Shown piece after piece: positions 61,025 through 64,000 of a DNA stretch of 64,000 nt. The DNA comes from DASSFG01 sp035547915 (GTDB taxonomy: Bacteria > Planctomycetota > Planctomycetia > Pirellulales > JAICIG01): contig DASZTS010000094.1 in assembly GCA_035547915.1 (NCBI GenBank), positions 62,001 to 126,000 of the forward strand, given 5' to 3'. The notes beneath the pieces are model-generated. The model ran no database searches and had not been told where the DNA came from. It saw only the letters and a program-made list of their open reading frames with translations. How positions within the stretch are numbered: position 1 is the stretch's first letter; each line of letters starts with the position of its first letter. Made by a program: the position numbers and the translations under genes.

Positions 61025-61816
61025 TTATGGGAATTCACTGCGAGTGAGCACGATCAGCGCGAATAATGCCAGCCATCGGTTTGCTGGCGCGAGCGTCCAC
61101 TCAACGCCTCGCCAGATCGGCGAAGTCCAGGCAGGCGCGAGGCTACGCATCGATACACCACCACTAACCAAATAGTTTAAGCAAAAAAGCCGCTTGACAG
61201 TCTGAATCTTCCATTCCGGGAATTCCTGCTGGAAGACCTCGCGATCGCGATTGAAGACCATCCAGGGAATCGCAATATTCGCGCCTGACAATGGCCCGGC
61301 TTTCGGAAATTCCCAAATCGGCGCGTTTGGTCGGAATGGTTCATGATGGCATCTCCACACTACTCGAGACAACAGCGTGATCCAAGGTTCAATCATTACG
61401 ATGGCACCTCCCTTCACAACGCATCGCGAGGCATCACGAAAGAATCTCCGCACTTCGTACAGGTGGTGTAGCACGTCGACCATTACAATCGCACGCAAAC
61501 TATCCGCTGCGAACGGAAGCGAATGTGCGTCTAGGGTTATCGAGACGCCCTCGGCTTGAAGCAGATCCGAGGTGATCACGTCGGGCAGAAGATCCGAAAG
61601 GAAGCCTGCACCAGAGCCAAGTTCCAAAACCGGACGGTCCCCGGCGGGGAGATGCTCAAGAATCCGCCGATACCACTGAATGTAAGCGTCTTTTAGCAAT
61701 CGCTTTTCACGGACGATGCTACGCCGGAGTTGAGTGGTTTCCGGCGAATCGATGCTGAGCCCCTTGGTTGCCGGTTCGGCCAAATATCGTGACAGTGTCG
61801 CAGCCAAACTGCCCAT
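61025..61816 (-). CDS. Class I SAM-dependent methyltransferase
   Basis: A 263-residue protein. Motif I is PVLELGSGAGFLSDLLP, followed by VITSDLL (motif post I), DAHSLPFAADSLRAIVMVDVLHHL (motif II region in parts), and VVKGGAIVMIEPW, as in Methyltransf_11 enzymes. Residues of about 160-263 form a variable C-terminal part with a hydrophobic end. It is 9 bp downstream of the large membrane-protein gene and must be cotranscribed with it. Such pairs modify lipids, quinones or glycans; the substrate is not predictable here. Confidence 0.85.
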   Translation of the reverse strand: MGSLAATLSRYLAEPATKGLSIDSPETTQLRRSIVREKRLLKDAYIQWYRRILEHLPAGDRPVLELGSGAGFLSDLLPDVITSDLLQAEGVSITLDAHSLPFAADSLRAIVMVDVLHHLYEVRRFFRDASRCVVKGGAIVMIEPWITLLSRVVWRCHHEPFRPNAPIWEFPKAGPLSGANIAIPWMVFNRDREVFQQEFPEWKIQTVKRLFCLNYLVSGGVSMRSLAPAWTSPIWRGVEWTLAPANRWLALFALIVLTRSEFP

Positions 61817-61825
61817 ACGCGTTCT

Positions 61826-63931
61826 TCACCTGAATCCACCGAAGTTTTCGGTCACTAGGGGTTCCGCCCGCGTTATCACCGAATAGCCACCCGTCTGCTG
61901 GCGCACGCTGATCTTCCACCAACCCCAGTCATGCCGGACCATGTCGGCCGGTCCGACTACCCAACCCAACTGCTGCAAGCGCCCTGGTGTGAGGTCAGCC
62001 AAAACCATAATTGCCGACGATCCCGAAACGCTTTCCGGCATGAGACCACATTCCGCCTTGGGACCCCATCGTTCCAGGCGTCGTTCAAAATCGGTCCTGC
62101 GAACGCGCGGCGCAAAGGTAGCCTGTAGCTCCCGATCGGCCAAAATGTCAAGATGGGCGGTGCCTGGTCCTACCAAAACCAATGACGTGTCTGGGGAGGT
62201 CGTTCGATCCGCTGCCACCGGCGCCTGGTATTGACGTCCCGCTAGGACCACAAGGGGGCCGATCAGTGGCAAAACGGTCAGGATCGCTGCCGCCACCGCC
62301 AGTGCGCGCCACAGCGCGTTGCCACCGTCGGTCTGAGCGCCGTCCGAAGAGCTCCAGTCTCGCGATTTGATCGCAGTTCGGTCAAAAGCGACGACGACGA
62401 TTAAGGCAATCAGCGGGTAGCTCACTGCGAGCGTGCGAGCGCCCGAGGCTATCAACACCGGCAAACTGAGAAACACGCCTAACAAATTGTAAAGAACCAG
62501 CGAGATCGGCGGGCATCGCCAGTGGGACCAACCAGCACGTATGAAGCATGCTGTTAACAGCCCAACGCCCAACAGGCCCCAACGCTCCGACGGCAAAAAG
62601 AATACGAAGACGATGAATTCCAAGATTTCAAGCGCCATCTCGGCGAAGCCGCGGAAATAGCCGGCGACGAGGAGCCACGGGTTCTCATTAAATCGCAACT
62701 TCGCCTTGTCGTAGATGAACCGATTCTGTTCCGTCTCTGGCAGATCACGACAGTCTGGATAATCGGCGTAGATCTCCGTCCAGCCGGGTTTTCCCTTCGA
62801 CATGTTGTAGAAAATGTGGGCTAGGTTTCCGTGCCCCAGGTCGAACTTGTCCGCGTAGACGGCCAGGCAAGCCATCTGAAGCAAAAAGCCGCAGAGCGCG
62901 GCTAGTGCGAGCGCCGTGACATTCCTCCAATCGAATGCTTCAGCGCGGCTGACAAAACCCGGAAGTCGGAGCGCCGCGGGCAAAAGCTCGGCCGTGAAAC
63001 GCCGATTTTTCGGAAGCTCGACCCGGTTTCGTCGGTTGCTCTTAGAGCAGCCCATCGCCGTCCCGCCCCAAAAAACAATCAGCGGTAATGACAGAAAGGC
63101 TCCGGCGCGACAGTTCAACCCGACGACGAGGGAAAAGAGGCCCAAGGCCAGAGCGGCCCGTCGGCCCCGGTAGATCGCCTCCCAGAGAAGCCCCGCCGCT
63201 ATCGTTCCCCAAATGAGTCCGAGGGATTCAGACAACGTTGTCGCGGCCCACTGCCGTCCGACGGCAAAGAGACTGCCGGTGATGAACAGCCGAGCCCATT
63301 CGCCATTGGCGCGCGCGACAACCGCAGAGAAAATCCAAACCACGGTTCCCAACGCGAGGCACTCCAGCAGCATCGCCGAGAGGAAATCGTTTCCTGTCAG
63401 CGCCAGGCGCGCTGCGAGCATCAATGTATTGATAGGGCGGCGCGTACACCACGGAAGCAACGTTCCCCCGGCTAGCACGGCCTGCGAGCCCGCGTAGTAA
63501 GTGCTGGCGTCACTCCACGGTAGCAAAAACAAATCACTGTAGGTGAACGTATGGTGCCGGGCCTGGGCGAGGGAACCGGCAATTACAGGAATCGTAAAAA
63601 GGATTAACGTCGCAGGAAGCGAAGCGGCGCGCAGAAATATCCAGGACGGGCGTCGACCGTCGGCCGTGTCGATGCGAAGTGACGGCTGGATCCACGACCT
63701 TAATATGCCGCCCAATACTGCGAATAAGGGTAACCCGAGGGCCAGGAACGGTTCGGCCTGGAGAGCAGCCAACCTCACGGCGGGCGACCAAAATGCCGTC
63801 ACAAGCCATCCCGTGACGATCATCGCCGTGACGGCTAGCCATCCGGCTTGCCGTAAAAGGGCAATCGTTCGCCGGAAGTCGAAAGGCGAGGGAGCGCCAC
63901 CGGAGCGAAGCGGATCCGTGCCCCCGAGCAT
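61826..63931 (-). CDS. Multipass membrane protein (possible GT-C-type glycosyltransferase) with an in-frame repeat insertion
   Basis: A 701-residue protein with about 11 to 13 hydrophobic helices; GGAGG lies 7 bases before the ATG. The first periplasmic loop has LPWSDASTYYAGSQAVLAGG, and its Asp is where GT-C glycosyltransferases often keep a catalytic acid, but no family is certain. A 36-residue segment (about residues 295-331; KSNRRNRVELPKNRRF then TAELLPAALRLPGFVSRAEA) is encoded by a copy of the palindromic repeat and lies in a hydrophilic loop between two helices. Without it the helices would be joined by a short loop. The C-terminal 130 residues are soluble. It forms a pair with the methyltransferase. 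Confidence 0.75.
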   Translation of the reverse strand: MLGGTDPLRSGGAPSPFDFRRTIALLRQAGWLAVTAMIVTGWLVTAFWSPAVRLAALQAEPFLALGLPLFAVLGGILRSWIQPSLRIDTADGRRPSWIFLRAASLPATLILFTIPVIAGSLAQARHHTFTYSDLFLLPWSDASTYYAGSQAVLAGGTLLPWCTRRPINTLMLAARLALTGNDFLSAMLLECLALGTVVWIFSAVVARANGEWARLFITGSLFAVGRQWAATTLSESLGLIWGTIAAGLLWEAIYRGRRAALALGLFSLVVGLNCRAGAFLSLPLIVFWGGTAMGCSKSNRRNRVELPKNRRFTAELLPAALRLPGFVSRAEAFDWRNVTALALAALCGFLLQMACLAVYADKFDLGHGNLAHIFYNMSKGKPGWTEIYADYPDCRDLPETEQNRFIYDKAKLRFNENPWLLVAGYFRGFAEMALEILEFIVFVFFLPSERWGLLGVGLLTACFIRAGWSHWRCPPISLVLYNLLGVFLSLPVLIASGARTLAVSYPLIALIVVVAFDRTAIKSRDWSSSDGAQTDGGNALWRALAVAAAILTVLPLIGPLVVLAGRQYQAPVAADRTTSPDTSLVLVGPGTAHLDILADRELQATFAPRVRRTDFERRLERWGPKAECGLMPESVSGSSAIMVLADLTPGRLQQLGWVVGPADMVRHDWGWWKISVRQQTGGYSVITRAEPLVTENFGGFR
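62937..63047. repeat. Palindromic repeat element, in-frame copy inside a coding gene
   Basis: A 111-bp copy of the element at 60432-60540, similar along its whole length (shared GCGGCTGACAAAACCCGGAAG, CTCGGCCGTGAAACGCCGAT and TCGGTTGCTCTTAGA-type ends). It is read through in frame by the membrane-protein gene on the minus strand without a stop. This is the pattern known from palindromic elements such as Rickettsia RPE. Confidence 0.8.
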
Positions 63932-64000
63932 TGTCGATCCTCCACGGTCACGTTGTCGACAATACCGCCGCTTGCGATTCTCGTGATCGAAGCTTCTGCT

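Noticed and set aside
60551..61038. Minus-strand ORFs of 138 and 76 residues before the methyltransferase end
   Set aside because: Arg/Ser-rich, unsupported starts, and they overlap each other in different frames.

Overview
The window reads as chromosomal DNA of a planctomycete, most likely of the Pirellulales type. This is inferred from family content, not from a marker gene. Evidence: a DUF1559 prepilin-like protein paired with a transthyretin-like lipoprotein; many Gfo/Idh/MocA oxidoreductases, one with a Tat signal; a DUF6797-type dihaem cytochrome/beta-propeller protein; large surface proteins with an LELRxLxS-type N-terminal motif and DUF4214 tails; and a remnant of the small RWFQFxLR membrane-protein family. 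Base composition is GC-rich, which creates many long antisense ORFs that are shadows. No tRNA, rRNA, CRISPR array, prophage or intact insertion sequence was seen.

Layout. 1-5.3 kb: a minus-strand exopolysaccharide operon (two CelD-like GNATs, polysaccharide deacetylase, Wzx-like flippase, glycosyltransferase cut by the window edge). 5.4-8.9 kb: a giant secreted protein with a propeller, PKD-like repeats and DUF4214. 9.1-10 kb: a receiver-only response regulator and infA. 10.6-17.6 kb: a secreted unknown, xylulokinase plus ornithine-cyclodeaminase-like enzyme, an orphan sugar-binding lipoprotein and an oxidoreductase. 17.6-18.8 kb: a second PKD/DUF4214 protein. 19-28.6 kb: a complete tripartite RND efflux system, with adaptor and pump on minus and two tandem TolC genes on plus. 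28.8-32.4 kb: a two-PDZ protein with a prion-like Q/N/G/Y linker, two small proteins and a lone PilT/GspE-like ATPase.

32.5-37.9 kb: a transglutaminase-like secreted protein facing an operon of exported MsrB, deacetylase and beta-propeller protein. 38-42.9 kb: MurJ and bifunctional PutA. 43-48 kb: galactonate-dehydratase-like enzyme, Tat oxidoreductase and two HEAT-repeat proteins. 48.1-51.5 kb: dihaem DUF6797-type protein. 51.6-51.84 kb: a frameshifted small membrane protein. 52-56 kb: two tandem Hsp70-like ATPases, the first with a proline-rich linker and C-terminal membrane anchor. 56-60.2 kb: oxidoreductase, tRNA-dihydrouridine synthase, transthyretin-like lipoprotein and DUF1559 prepilin, with a good sigma-54-type promoter upstream of the prepilin. 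61-64 kb: methyltransferase and a multipass membrane protein.

The most unusual signals are: (i) a roughly 110-bp imperfect palindromic repeat present once between genes (60.43 kb) and once in frame inside a membrane-protein gene (62.94 kb), where it adds about 36 codons; (ii) the membrane-tethered Hsp70 beside a soluble lid-less Hsp70; (iii) the prion-like linker between two PDZ domains; (iv) histidine-rich insertions in the RND pump; and (v) the frameshifted RWFQFxLR gene.
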